Assembly: GCA_016550395.1 (NCBI GenBank)
Contig: JABXGY010000027.1
Location: forward strand, 1-17,808
Length of the DNA stretch: 17,808 bases
Source: an archaeon
Lineage (GTDB): Archaea > Asgardarchaeota > Hermodarchaeia > Hermodarchaeales > Hermodarchaeaceae
Direction: 5' to 3'
Under the pieces are notes generated by a model, which did no database searches, had not been told where the DNA came from, and worked only from the letters and a program-made list of their open reading frames with translations. Made by a program: the position numbers and the translations under genes. Shown here in pieces: positions 6,694-13,427 of the stretch (the stretch's first letter is position 1; every line of letters begins with the position of its first letter).

Positions 6694-7815
6694 ATGTCTC
6701 ATTGTGAAATTTGCCACCAAAAAATTAGTCTAGCAGAAGCTCTGCCAATCTGTGTCTCGTGTCTCCGAAAAGCCACAGAAGAATCTGAGCAAATAATTCA
6801 GGCTGCTCATAGATGGCGCCAATATTTGTTTGAGTTACCTGAAGATGTTCCTCGAGCGGACGATGGAGTGAAGTGTAGGATATGTGCAAATGAATGCGTT
6901 ATCCCTCCAGATGGACTTGGTTATTGTGGATTACGAAAGAATGTTTCCGGTCGTTTAGAAGGTAGGATCACTGCGACGAAAGCGTTAATGCATTACTACT
7001 TCGACCCTCATGTAACCAATTGTTGTGGGTCCTATTTTTGTCCAGGCGGAACTGGTATTGGGTATCCCCAATGGGCTAAGAAGCCAAGAGCAGAATTTGG
7101 TTTTTCAAATCTCGCAGTCTTTTTTTATGGCTGTAGTTTGGATTGCCTTTTCTGCCAAAATGTTTCTCACAAACAAATCTCCCAAGGAACATCAATAGAG
7201 CTTGAAGCCTTTCTGAAAGTTATTGAACAAAATGAGAAAATTACCTGTATTTGCTATTTTGGGGGATCACCTGAACCTCAACTTCCTTTTACATTACAGG
7301 TAATGGAAGCATGCAAAACTCGTTTTAAGAACCGATTGTTACGTCAATGCTTTGAGATGAATGGACACGGAAATCCCAAATTAATGAAGAAAATGGGAAA
7401 ATATGTTGAAGAAACGGGTGGAATAATAAAATTTGATCTTAAAGCGTACTCGGATTCAATTTACCGGGCACTTTGTGGTGTTTCCAAAAAGCCTAGCTTT
7501 GAGAATTTTGAGATGCTATCCGACACCCTTTCCTTTGATGAAAAGAACTATCCTCCACTAATGGCAACCACGTTGCTAGTGCCGCATTATATTGATGAAG
7601 ATGAAGTTACACAAATTGCTCGATTTATTAAAGAACTTAACCAACCATCGATTGAGTATAGTCTATTGATTTTTCATCCATGTCATCTAATGAGCGATTT
7701 ACCTGTTACTCCATTAGAACAAGCACAACGCTGCTATGATGCGGTAAAACAAGAACTTGGTAAGCGACCGCATATTGGGAATATCAATTTATTGTCAGGT
7801 CGGCTTCACCTCTAG
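6694..7815 (+). CDS. Radical SAM protein, PflA/AmrS-like, with N-terminal cysteine clusters
   Basis: C147-SLD-C151-LF-C154 is the radical SAM 4Fe-4S motif (C-x3-C-x2-C), followed by YFGGSPEP, the usual Gly-rich SAM-binding strand. Before it are two extra cysteine groups: C4-x2-C7 with C20-x2-C23, resembling a zinc ribbon, and C61-x2-C64-x3-C68 with C78 in a segment (CVIPPDGLGYCGLR) typical of the pyruvate-formate-lyase-activase-like and AmmeMemoRadiSam-associated enzymes. A further cysteine pair (C110, C111) and C116 lie in the FDPHVTNCC..FCPGGTG stretch. The 373-residue length fits this branch. The substrate is unknown: no glycyl radical enzyme or Memo/AMMECR1 gene is nearby. There is no obvious Shine-Dalgarno before ATG 6694; a TATA-like AGTATATTAC sits about 20 nt upstream, consistent with a leaderless transcript. 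The thermosome gene follows closely on the same strand. Confidence 0.85.
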   Translation: MSHCEICHQKISLAEALPICVSCLRKATEESEQIIQAAHRWRQYLFELPEDVPRADDGVKCRICANECVIPPDGLGYCGLRKNVSGRLEGRITATKALMHYYFDPHVTNCCGSYFCPGGTGIGYPQWAKKPRAEFGFSNLAVFFYGCSLDCLFCQNVSHKQISQGTSIELEAFLKVIEQNEKITCICYFGGSPEPQLPFTLQVMEACKTRFKNRLLRQCFEMNGHGNPKLMKKMGKYVEETGGIIKFDLKAYSDSIYRALCGVSKKPSFENFEMLSDTLSFDEKNYPPLMATTLLVPHYIDEDEVTQIARFIKELNQPSIEYSLLIFHPCHLMSDLPVTPLEQAQRCYDAVKQELGKRPHIGNINLLSGRLHL

Positions 7816-7839
7816 GTTACGGAGCAGCGAAATTCTTAT

Positions 7840-7929
7840 ATGTCAGTGAAAGGTGCAACAGCAGCAATATTACTCAAAGAAGGTGACACACCAATATGTC
7901 ACTTGGCGGTACTCCTGTATTACTGTTAA
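7840..7929 (+). other. Leader ORF resembling the thermosome N-terminus, overlapping the thermosome start
   Basis: ATG 7840 opens a 29-codon frame whose first 15 residues, MSVKGATAAILLKEG, align with the start of the thermosome just downstream, MSLGGTPVLLLKEG (9 identities over 14 aligned residues). It ends with TAA at 7927-7929, out of frame with and 34 nt inside the thermosome gene (its first base is at 7896). The Shine-Dalgarno of the thermosome lies inside it. It may be a remnant of a second thermosome gene, a local duplication, or a regulatory leader. A TATA-like TTCTTATATG at 7833-7842 could instead make this stretch untranscribed promoter DNA. Confidence 0.45.
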
Positions 7930-9521
7930 AAGAAGGTACAAAGCGTGAACGTGGCCGAGATGCCCAACGAAATAACATTATGGCAGCGGTCGCGATTGCA
8001 GAAGCTATTAGAACAGCACTTGGACCGAAAGGTCAAGATAAGATGCTTGTTGATAGCTTCGGTGATGTTACAATTACGAATGATGGAGCTACGATTCTAA
8101 AGGAAATCGATGTAGAACATCCTGCTGCAAAAATGATTGTTGAAGTAGCTAAGACCCAAGATGATGAAGTGGGTGACGGAACTACTTCAGCAGTTGTACT
8201 GGCAGGTGAGCTCCTTAAACAGGCTGAAATGCTGATCGACCAAAAGATACACCCTACCGTCATTGTAGAGGGGTATCGTAAAGCAACTGAGAAATCGCTC
8301 GATTTGCTAGATTCAATTGCGGTAGAAGATTCCAGTGTTACGATGCTTAAGAAAGTAGCAATGACTTCTATGCAATCAAAGGTTGTATCGGAATTTCGTA
8401 AAGTGTTAGCTGATTTAGCCGTTAAAGCCATTCAACTTATCACTGATACAATCGATGGTGAAAAGCAAGCTGATCTTGATAATGTGAAAGTAGAAAAGAA
8501 ACAGGGTGGAACAATCCAGGACACAATGTTTATCGAAGGTATCGTTCTTGATAAGGAAATTGTCCATCCGGGAATGGCAAAATCGCTTGAGAACCCGAAG
8601 ATCGCTCTCATCCAAAGTGCCTTTGAAGTTGAAAAAACTGAATTCACTGCTAAAATTGACATTCGAGAAGTTACCCAAATGCAGGCTTTCCTCGACGAAG
8701 AGGAGAGAATGCTCAGAGAAATGGTCGAAAAAATCAAGAAAGTTGGCGCAAATGTCGTTCTTTGTCAAAAAGGAATTGATGATGTAGCACAACATTTCAT
8801 GGCTCAAGAAGGCATTATTGCTGTTCGCCGTATCAAGGAAAGCGATATGGAGAAACTAGCAAGGGCTACCGGTGGAAAACTCATATCAAATCTTGATGAT
8901 TTATCAAAGAAGGACTTAGGTACTGCTCAATCGATTGAAGAACGAAAAATAGCAGATGACAAAATGGTCTTCATCGAGGGCTGTAAAAATCCCAAAGCCG
9001 TTAGCATTCTTCTTCGAGGCAGCACCGATCTCATCGTTGACGAAGCAGAGAGAGCCTTGCATGACGCCCTCTGTGTAATCCGAAACGTCGTAGAAGATGG
9101 TCGGGTTGTTTCAGGTGGCGGAGCTCCAGAAATTCATGTCGCACAGCATCTACAAGACTATGCTGAAACTCTACCTGGTCGTGAACAATTAGCTGTTCTC
9201 GCATTCTCAGAGGCAATGGAAATTATTCCTAAAACTCTAGCTGAAAATGCAGGCCTAGACTCTATTGATATTATTGCTGAACTTAAGACTCGGCATGAGA
9301 AAAAAGAAATTAGCGCTGGTATCGATGGAATCAAAGGCAAGGTTGGAGATCTTGCCAAAGGAAATGTCTGGGAACCTTTAGTCGTAAAACGCCAGGCTAT
9401 TAAGTCAGCAAGCGAAGTAGCTCAAATGCTCTTGCGGATTGATGATGTCATCGCTTCCAAAGGCATGGATGCAGGCGGTCCACCTGGTGGTATGCCTGGC
9501 GGCGAAGACTTCGAAGACTAA
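7896..9521 (+). CDS. Thermosome subunit (group II chaperonin)
   Basis: This is a complete 541-residue chaperonin subunit that would assemble into a double-ring, lidded, ATP-driven folding machine in the cytosol. Nucleotide-site motifs are present: ALGPKG (41-46), VTITNDGATIL (58-68) and the GDGTTS signature (93-98). The apical domain has VEKKQGGTIQDTMFIEGIVLDKE, and the equatorial VVSGGGAPEIHVA and LAENAGLDSIDII segments follow. The C-terminus is the usual Gly/Met-rich tail (GGPPGGMPGGEDFED). AAGGTGA ends 9 nt before ATG 7896. The preceding leader ORF overlaps this start in another frame. Rpo6/K follows after 32 nt, so the two are probably cotranscribed. Archaeal thermosomes commonly occur as paralogous subunits; only one full copy is in this window. 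Confidence 0.98.
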   Translation: MSLGGTPVLLLKEGTKRERGRDAQRNNIMAAVAIAEAIRTALGPKGQDKMLVDSFGDVTITNDGATILKEIDVEHPAAKMIVEVAKTQDDEVGDGTTSAVVLAGELLKQAEMLIDQKIHPTVIVEGYRKATEKSLDLLDSIAVEDSSVTMLKKVAMTSMQSKVVSEFRKVLADLAVKAIQLITDTIDGEKQADLDNVKVEKKQGGTIQDTMFIEGIVLDKEIVHPGMAKSLENPKIALIQSAFEVEKTEFTAKIDIREVTQMQAFLDEEERMLREMVEKIKKVGANVVLCQKGIDDVAQHFMAQEGIIAVRRIKESDMEKLARATGGKLISNLDDLSKKDLGTAQSIEERKIADDKMVFIEGCKNPKAVSILLRGSTDLIVDEAERALHDALCVIRNVVEDGRVVSGGGAPEIHVAQHLQDYAETLPGREQLAVLAFSEAMEIIPKTLAENAGLDSIDIIAELKTRHEKKEISAGIDGIKGKVGDLAKGNVWEPLVVKRQAIKSASEVAQMLLRIDDVIASKGMDAGGPPGGMPGGEDFED

Positions 9522-9553
9522 CTAACTAAATAATAAACCAAGAGGCGGAAAAT

Positions 9554-9802
9554 GTGCCAAAAAAAGGACCTGAAATTGGTCCTAAACGAATGACTCGATA
9601 TGAAAAGTCCCGAGTAGTGGGAGCCCGCGCCCTTCAAATTTCTATGGGCGCACCCATTCTCACACGCATCGATGCAGAACTTCATGATCCAATTCGAATC
9701 GCAGAGCTAGAATTGCTTAAGCGAGTCCTTCCCATTACAATTCGTCGTAAGTTACCATCTGGTGCATTTGAAGACGTGGCATTAGTTGATCTTCTCGATT
9801 AA
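9554..9802 (+). CDS. rpoK: DNA-directed RNA polymerase subunit Rpo6/K (omega homologue)
   Basis: The 82-residue protein matches archaeal RpoK, the counterpart of bacterial omega and eukaryotic Rpb6, which clamps the largest subunit during polymerase assembly. The signature is TRYEKSRVVGARALQISMGAPIL, followed by DPIRIAELELLKRVLPITIRRKLPSG. The start is GTG 9554 after GAGGCGG; the ATG two bases earlier is in another frame. It follows the thermosome gene by 32 nt. In many archaea rpoK sits with ribosomal protein genes, so the thermosome neighbour is a different arrangement. A T-rich stretch and a small hairpin follow. Confidence 0.95.
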   Translation: MPKKGPEIGPKRMTRYEKSRVVGARALQISMGAPILTRIDAELHDPIRIAELELLKRVLPITIRRKLPSGAFEDVALVDLLD

Positions 9803-9842
9803 CATTTTCCGCCTGCCGTTCTTTGTTTTATAGTTCAGTATT

Positions 9843-9863
9843 TTAGGTATTTTTCTGACCTAA
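9843..9863 (+). terminator. Small hairpin in T-rich DNA after rpoK
   Basis: TTAGGT (9843-9848) and ACCTAA (9858-9863) form a perfect 6-bp stem around a T-rich loop, preceded by T-rich sequence from about 9806. This could end the thermosome-rpoK transcript; archaeal termination often needs only the T-rich tracts, so the hairpin itself may be incidental. Confidence 0.35.
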
Positions 9864-9948
9864 TATATTGAAATCAGAGAAGGGGCCAAAAGGCTGTTAA
9901 ACTGTGAAATTATCGAAACGCTTTTTGCATTCTTTATAGAAGCATTGA

Positions 9949-9958
9949 GCTATAAATT
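9949..9958 (+). promoter_or_regulatory. TATA box for the PaaK-like gene
   Basis: GCTATAAATT lies about 35 nt before ATG 9989. With the usual spacing of about 26 nt, transcription would begin near 9980, leaving a leader of only a few bases; there is no Shine-Dalgarno, in keeping with a nearly leaderless mRNA. Confidence 0.55.
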
Positions 9959-9988
9959 GATGGACGTTTTTTTGTTGGGTGTATCCAA

Positions 9989-11575
9989 ATGAAACGGTTT
10001 CTAACGTTTGATGAACTCAAATCAATGAAATATGAAGAAATCCAGGCTATACAAGACCGGAAATTCCAGGCTTTTATACGCTATCAGGTTTATCCGAATC
10101 ATCCCTTCTATCGACGATTATTCAAGAAACACAACGTTGATCCCTTCGATGTTCACAAGCCCACCGATTGGGCGAAATATGGGCTTCCCCTCATCAAAAA
10201 GGCTGATTATAAGAATAATCTCCGTGAATTTGTAATAAATCCACAACAAGTAGAAGGAAAAAACCGCGCCCCAGCAGAAATTATCAGAAACCTGCTTGAC
10301 TACTATAAAGAAGCTGGTTTCAAAAAAGATCGAAGCTTCGTGTTTCGTCGTGGACTGAAAGTAAAACTTCGAATTGGTAAAGATCAAGCTACACAGGAAC
10401 TCCTAGACCATATTAAATACCAATACTCTCCACGATTCTTTTGGTTCTCCTCTGGTCGAGCCTCCGGACTCCCCTCACCCGTATTCCTAACCCATTACGA
10501 CAACGAACTTATGCTCAACAACATGGCAAAATCTGGAAAAATGGCTATCGATCCCTTTGTCAAAGATGGTTTTGAACTCCGCGCCATGAACCTCTTTCCC
10601 TCTGCACCCCATCTAGGCTTTTTTGGCGTTGATGGGGGGTTGCTACAAATGGCAGATTTTATTGTACGATCAACAGCAGGCGGTGCCATTTCGACCGATA
10701 AGTTAGTACAGCTAGCTGAATTATTCAAGGTGACCGGGTTTGCTGCAATGCCTGGCTATTTACGGAATATATTCTGCCAAGAGTTACTAAAACAAAAACC
10801 CAAACTAGAACCTCGTGGAATTGTCTTGTTTGCTGGTGAACGGATTTATGAGGCAGTGATTGATGATATAAAAGAATATTTTGCGGAAGTAGGAATGACT
10901 GAAACGCGGGTTATCGGCGGTTGGGCAGCAAGCGAAACTAAGATTGGAGTAGCGTGCCAGTGTGAGGAGAAGGGAGGATATCATAATCTTTCTCCTCTTG
11001 CTTTTGCAATACGCTTTGTAAAGTTCACAGATGATGCGGGTAATTATGAATTTACAAGCCCAGAGGAAGGTGGATACATTACTATCTTTCATGTCGATGG
11101 TCGTTCATCCATGTTTGAAGGATATCTAATGGGTGATCACGTTGACAAAGTGACCACTGGAAAATGTCCCCATTGCGGCTTAGAAATGCCTTGTTTCTTC
11201 AATATCTCTCGGGAATCAGAAATTGGTGCCCAAATGCATGTAATGGGTATTGCCGAAGAAAAAATCAAGGGTACAACAGTAAATCTAACGGCATTGCGTG
11301 AATCATTACTTGCAATGAATGATATCCATGAAGTACAGATTATTATTAGTAAATCAAAACCAGATGATCCGTATTCTATGGATGTTCTTTCGTTAAATGT
11401 CGTATTGAAGGCTGGAGCAAGCCAAATTACAAACCAAAAAGCGATTCAGAGATTGACCAAGACTGAAACTGAGATTACACCAGTAATCCATTTCATGGAC
11501 TTAGATACACTTTTAGAACAGGCTGGCGGTTTGAAATTTCAAGAAATTGTAGATTCCAGAGTCAAACCTGCATAA
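9989..11575 (+). CDS. PaaK-like adenylate-forming enzyme (phenylacetate-CoA ligase / F390 synthetase superfamily)
   Basis: A 528-residue ANL-type enzyme. The N-terminus (YQVYPNHPFYRRLFKKHNVDP, then YGLPLIKKADY) is the PaaK-type opening. The nucleotide loop is WFSSGRASGLPSP (152-164), in place of the usual S-S-G-T-T-G-x-P-T. Later come LFAGERIYEAV, GGWAASETKIG in the position of the Y-G-x-T/S-E motif, the hinge region YLMGDHVDKV with Asp383, a C393-x2-C396 pair, and a C-terminal lid with KIKGTTVNLTALRE. Such enzymes activate a carboxylate as acyl-AMP and usually transfer it to CoA; the substrate here cannot be inferred. It is longer than PaaK (about 430), with an insert near residues 85-145. 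It has its own TATA box and no functionally related neighbour. The tRNA-Thr gene converges on it from the other strand. Confidence 0.82.
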   Translation: MKRFLTFDELKSMKYEEIQAIQDRKFQAFIRYQVYPNHPFYRRLFKKHNVDPFDVHKPTDWAKYGLPLIKKADYKNNLREFVINPQQVEGKNRAPAEIIRNLLDYYKEAGFKKDRSFVFRRGLKVKLRIGKDQATQELLDHIKYQYSPRFFWFSSGRASGLPSPVFLTHYDNELMLNNMAKSGKMAIDPFVKDGFELRAMNLFPSAPHLGFFGVDGGLLQMADFIVRSTAGGAISTDKLVQLAELFKVTGFAAMPGYLRNIFCQELLKQKPKLEPRGIVLFAGERIYEAVIDDIKEYFAEVGMTETRVIGGWAASETKIGVACQCEEKGGYHNLSPLAFAIRFVKFTDDAGNYEFTSPEEGGYITIFHVDGRSSMFEGYLMGDHVDKVTTGKCPHCGLEMPCFFNISRESEIGAQMHVMGIAEEKIKGTTVNLTALRESLLAMNDIHEVQIIISKSKPDDPYSMDVLSLNVVLKAGASQITNQKAIQRLTKTETEITPVIHFMDLDTLLEQAGGLKFQEIVDSRVKPA

Positions 11576-11587
11576 TTAGAAAGGAAG

Positions 11588-11684
11588 TGGAGCCTCGAGC
11601 GGGGATTGAACCCGCGACCAGCAGCTTACTCGGTATTTTCTTTCCACATACGAGGCTGTCGCTCTACCACTGAGCTATCGAGGC
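11588..11684 (-). tRNA. tRNA-Thr(CGU) with a 22-nt intron, CCA encoded
   Basis: Acceptor stem GCCTCGA/TCGAGGC, U8-A9, D stem GCTC/GAGC with loop AGTGGTA, T arm GCGGG-TTCAATC-CCCGC, discriminator U73 and an encoded CCA (11588-11590). After removal of the intron the anticodon loop is CTCGTAA, anticodon CGU for threonine codon ACG. C2-G71 and the G35-U36 anticodon bases are known threonine identity elements, and U73 is usual for archaeal tRNA-Thr. The anticodon stem is ACAGC/GCTGC, with one A-C mismatch at 27-43. Without the intron it is 75 nt including CCA. Confidence 0.93.
11627..11648 (-). other. Intron of tRNA-Thr, position 37/38
   Basis: The 22-nt insertion sits right after A37. The exon bases CTCG (32-35) pair with CGAG near the intron's 3' end as the 4-bp central helix, flanked by 3-nt bulges TAT and TAA; cutting each after its second base gives exactly the canonical loop. 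The outer intron helix is weak, so this is a relaxed bulge-helix-bulge for the archaeal splicing endonuclease. Confidence 0.88.
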
Positions 11685-11730
11685 ACTGTAAAGAGGTTGA
11701 ATATGGGTACCCAAAAAAGATTTCGTCATC

Positions 11731-11738
11731 ATATAAGA
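11731..11738 (+). promoter_or_regulatory. TATA box for thiL
   Basis: ATATAAGA, centred about 27 nt before 11762. Transcription would start at about 11760, at the start codon itself, so thiL is probably a leaderless message; the GGAAGTGA at 11748-11755 would then not be transcribed. Confidence 0.5.
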
Positions 11739-11761
11739 TAGTAGTATGGAAGTGATTAGTG

Positions 11762-12760
11762 ATGGCTAGAAACGGGAAAACGGTTCGTGATTTTGGTGAA
11801 CGGGGATTAATCCGCTGGTTCCATGAGTTGATTACTCCTTCTGACAAGGCTCTCCTTTCAGGAATGGAAGATGCAGTAGCTGTTCCAGTGAACGACAAGG
11901 CCCTCGTTGTGAATAGTGACATGTTAGTTGCTTCAACTGATGTATTACCCGGTATGACAGCAGATGAAATCGCTTGGAAGGCTGGAGTTATGGGATTAAG
12001 TGATTTAGCTGCAAAGGGCGCTTTGCCATTAGGAATTGTAATTTCTTTGGGACTTCCTGCTGAAACAAAAGCGAATTTTGCAGCTGCATTAGTCGGTGGT
12101 TTAAATTGCGTATGTCGTGAACACGACACCTACTATCTTGGAGGAGACACTAACCAATGTGTTGAATTAGTGATTGATTGTACTGCCATTGGTGTTGTTG
12201 AGCAAAATCACCTCATCCGAAGAAAAGGCGCAAATCCCGGTGATCTTATTGCAGTAACTGGCGAGTTTGGATATACTGGAGCCTTATTCGAAGCGGTCTT
12301 GCGCGGATACAAGAAGCCGAAAAAGGTTGTAGAAAAAATTCGAGAAAAAGCTCTACGACCCCGTGCTCACATTAAAGAAGGACAAGCTTTGGCAAAAGCG
12401 GGTGCTGCGTCAGCGGCAATTGATAGCAGTGATGGATTAGCTTGGTCATTGCATGAACTATCCGCAGCGAGTCGGGTGGGTTTCCGTATTGATGCACTTC
12501 CAATTCCTCCAATTTGTTTGGAATTTGCTACATCAAATGATTTGGACCCCGTAAGTCTCGCGCTTTACGGGGGGGAAGAATTTGAACTGGTAGTTACTGT
12601 TCCACCTAATCGTTGGAAAACCGCACAAGAAGCCATTCAACAGAGTGGTGGTAGGTTAATCTGTATCGGAAAGGTAGTCGATGAACCCGAGAAAATTCTG
12701 GTAATCGATGATGATCATAGAATAATCAAGCCACATGGATTTGAGCACTTTTCGCAATAG
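11762..12760 (+). CDS. thiL: Thiamine-monophosphate kinase
   Basis: ThiL phosphorylates thiamine monophosphate to thiamine diphosphate with ATP. The 332-residue protein has the AIR-synthase-like fold: LVVNSDMLVAST, IAWKAGVMGLSDLAAKGALPLG, YYLGGDTN, IAVTGEFGYTGA, AIDSSDGLAWSL and LYGGEEFELVVTV follow in family order and spacing. The N-terminal GMEDAVAV replaces the usual G-D-D-A-A. ATG 11762 is preferred over the GTG immediately before it, though both are in frame. The gene lies between two tRNA genes on the opposite strand and ends 6 nt before the CCA end of tRNA-Lys. No other thiamine gene is in the window. Confidence 0.95.
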   Translation: MARNGKTVRDFGERGLIRWFHELITPSDKALLSGMEDAVAVPVNDKALVVNSDMLVASTDVLPGMTADEIAWKAGVMGLSDLAAKGALPLGIVISLGLPAETKANFAAALVGGLNCVCREHDTYYLGGDTNQCVELVIDCTAIGVVEQNHLIRRKGANPGDLIAVTGEFGYTGALFEAVLRGYKKPKKVVEKIREKALRPRAHIKEGQALAKAGAASAAIDSSDGLAWSLHELSAASRVGFRIDALPIPPICLEFATSNDLDPVSLALYGGEEFELVVTVPPNRWKTAQEAIQQSGGRLICIGKVVDEPEKILVIDDDHRIIKPHGFEHFSQ

Positions 12761-12783
12761 GAGAAGTGGCGGGCTCGGGGGGA

Positions 12784-12807
12784 GTTTCGGATACCAAAGG
12801 GCATTCA
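12784..12807 (-). other. Non-canonical intron of tRNA-Lys in the T-loop (59/60)
   Basis: The T-loop bases TTCG (54-57) pair with CGAA near the 3' end of this 24-nt insertion, giving a 4-bp central helix with 3-nt bulges AAT and ACT. Cutting each after the second base joins A59 to U60 and restores TTCGAAT. An outer helix (GA-TGCC with GGTATC, one bulged A) closes on a CTTT loop, so this is a strict bulge-helix-bulge. Confidence 0.9.
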
Positions 12808-12829
12808 TTCGAACCCCCGACAATCGGGT

Positions 12830-12848
12830 ATCTCTGAAACTGAGATCT
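12830..12848 (-). other. Canonical intron of tRNA-Lys, position 37/38
   Basis: Exon CTCT (32-35) pairs with AGAG in this 19-nt insertion, flanked by 3-nt bulges TAA and ATA. Cutting after the second base of each gives the loop CTCTTAA. The outer helix is only about 2 bp, so the motif is relaxed. Confidence 0.9.
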
Positions 12849-12909
12849 TAAGAGCCCGACGCTCTGCCTGGCTAAGCTACGAGCCCGCTTCAGTGCAGTT
12901 TTTCTAGCC

Positions 12910-12919
12910 TTAATATTAA
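12910..12919 (-). promoter_or_regulatory. TATA-like box for tRNA-Lys
   Basis: The palindrome TTAATATTAA is centred about 28 nt upstream of G1 of tRNA-Lys on the minus strand, the expected distance for an archaeal tRNA promoter. Confidence 0.5.
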
Positions 12920-12950
12920 AACTTTCTGAAAAACAGTTAAGCCGTAGGAT

Positions 12951-12957
12951 TTTATAC
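12951..12957 (+). promoter_or_regulatory. TATA box for ribL
   Basis: TTTATAC is centred about 30 nt before ATG 12984 and only 9 nt before the alternative ATG 12963. This supports the downstream ATG and a leaderless or nearly leaderless transcript. Confidence 0.5.
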
Positions 12958-12983
12958 TGTCAATGTCACAATGGCGACTTAGT

Positions 12984-13427
12984 ATGACTACAAAACGAAT
13001 TGTAATTGCTGGAACCTTTGATATACTCCATCCAGGCCACGTGTTTTTGATTTCTGAAGCTGCAAAACTCGGTGAGGTAATTGTGGTTATCGCCCGAGAT
13101 GATAACGTGCTTCATGCAAAAGGTCGTCAGGTAATTGTTCCTGAAAAACAACGTCTTTTCATGGTTCAAGCCTTGAAAGGAGTTTCTCAGGCTATTCTAG
13201 GAAAACCAGGACCTGATTTTGTAGGCATCGTAGAAGAGTTAGAGCCGGATATCCTGTTATTAGGTCCCAATCAGAAGATGAATCTTGAAGAAGTTCAAAC
13301 GCGATTGCAACAAATGGGTCTGAAGACGAAAGTAATGCGATTGAATCGATTATTCGATGAATTCCCGTTAAATAGTACAACAAAGATCATTGAGAAAGCG
13401 TATGCGAATCGGAAAGATCAGCATTAA
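12984..13427 (+). CDS. ribL: FAD synthase, archaeal RibL type
   Basis: RibL transfers AMP from ATP to FMN to make FAD. The 147-residue protein is a small nucleotidyltransferase: IVIAGTFDILHPGHVFLI contains the H-x-G-H active-site motif (HPGH, 16-19), followed by EVIVVIARDDNV, VPEKQRLFMVQAL and ILLLGPNQK. I start it at ATG 12984 because of the TATA position and because family members begin just before this strand; ATG 12963 would add seven residues. The protein contains no cysteine, whereas the characterised methanogen RibL has redox-sensitive C-terminal cysteines. Related glycerol-phosphate cytidylyltransferases share the fold, but the neighbouring riboflavin kinase supports the FAD role. The last 41 nt overlap the 3' end of ribK on the other strand. 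Confidence 0.88.
   Translation: MTTKRIVIAGTFDILHPGHVFLISEAAKLGEVIVVIARDDNVLHAKGRQVIVPEKQRLFMVQALKGVSQAILGKPGPDFVGIVEELEPDILLLGPNQKMNLEEVQTRLQQMGLKTKVMRLNRLFDEFPLNSTTKIIEKAYANRKDQH

Larger units (their letters stand above)
12767..12886 (-). tRNA. tRNA-Lys(CUU) with two introns, CCA encoded
   Basis: Acceptor GGGCTCG/CGAGCCC, U8-A9, D stem GCTT/GAGC, anticodon stem TCGGG/CCCGA, T stem GGGGG/CCCCC, discriminator G73 and an encoded CCA (12767-12769). Removing a 19-nt intron after A37 gives the loop CTCTTAA with anticodon CUU; removing a 24-nt intron between 59 and 60 restores the canonical T-loop TTCGAAT. The mature RNA would be 77 nt. G73 and the anticodon fit archaeal tRNA-Lys. A TATA-like TTAATATTAA is centred about 28 nt upstream of G1. 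Confidence 0.94.

Noticed and set aside
6694..7815. Pyruvate formate-lyase activating enzyme proper
   Set aside because: Related motifs, but the extra cysteine groups differ and no pyruvate formate-lyase gene is nearby.
8033..8807. Long minus-strand frames inside the thermosome gene (up to 132 codons)
   Set aside because: They are antisense to a gene with full family conservation; composition is what the reverse of that gene would give.
10118..10387. Minus-strand frame inside the PaaK-like gene
   Set aside because: Shadow frame without independent support.
11626..12129. 167-codon minus-strand frame over thiL and the tRNA-Thr gene
   Set aside because: It runs through the tRNA and the conserved thiL N-terminus, and the protein looks like antisense translation.
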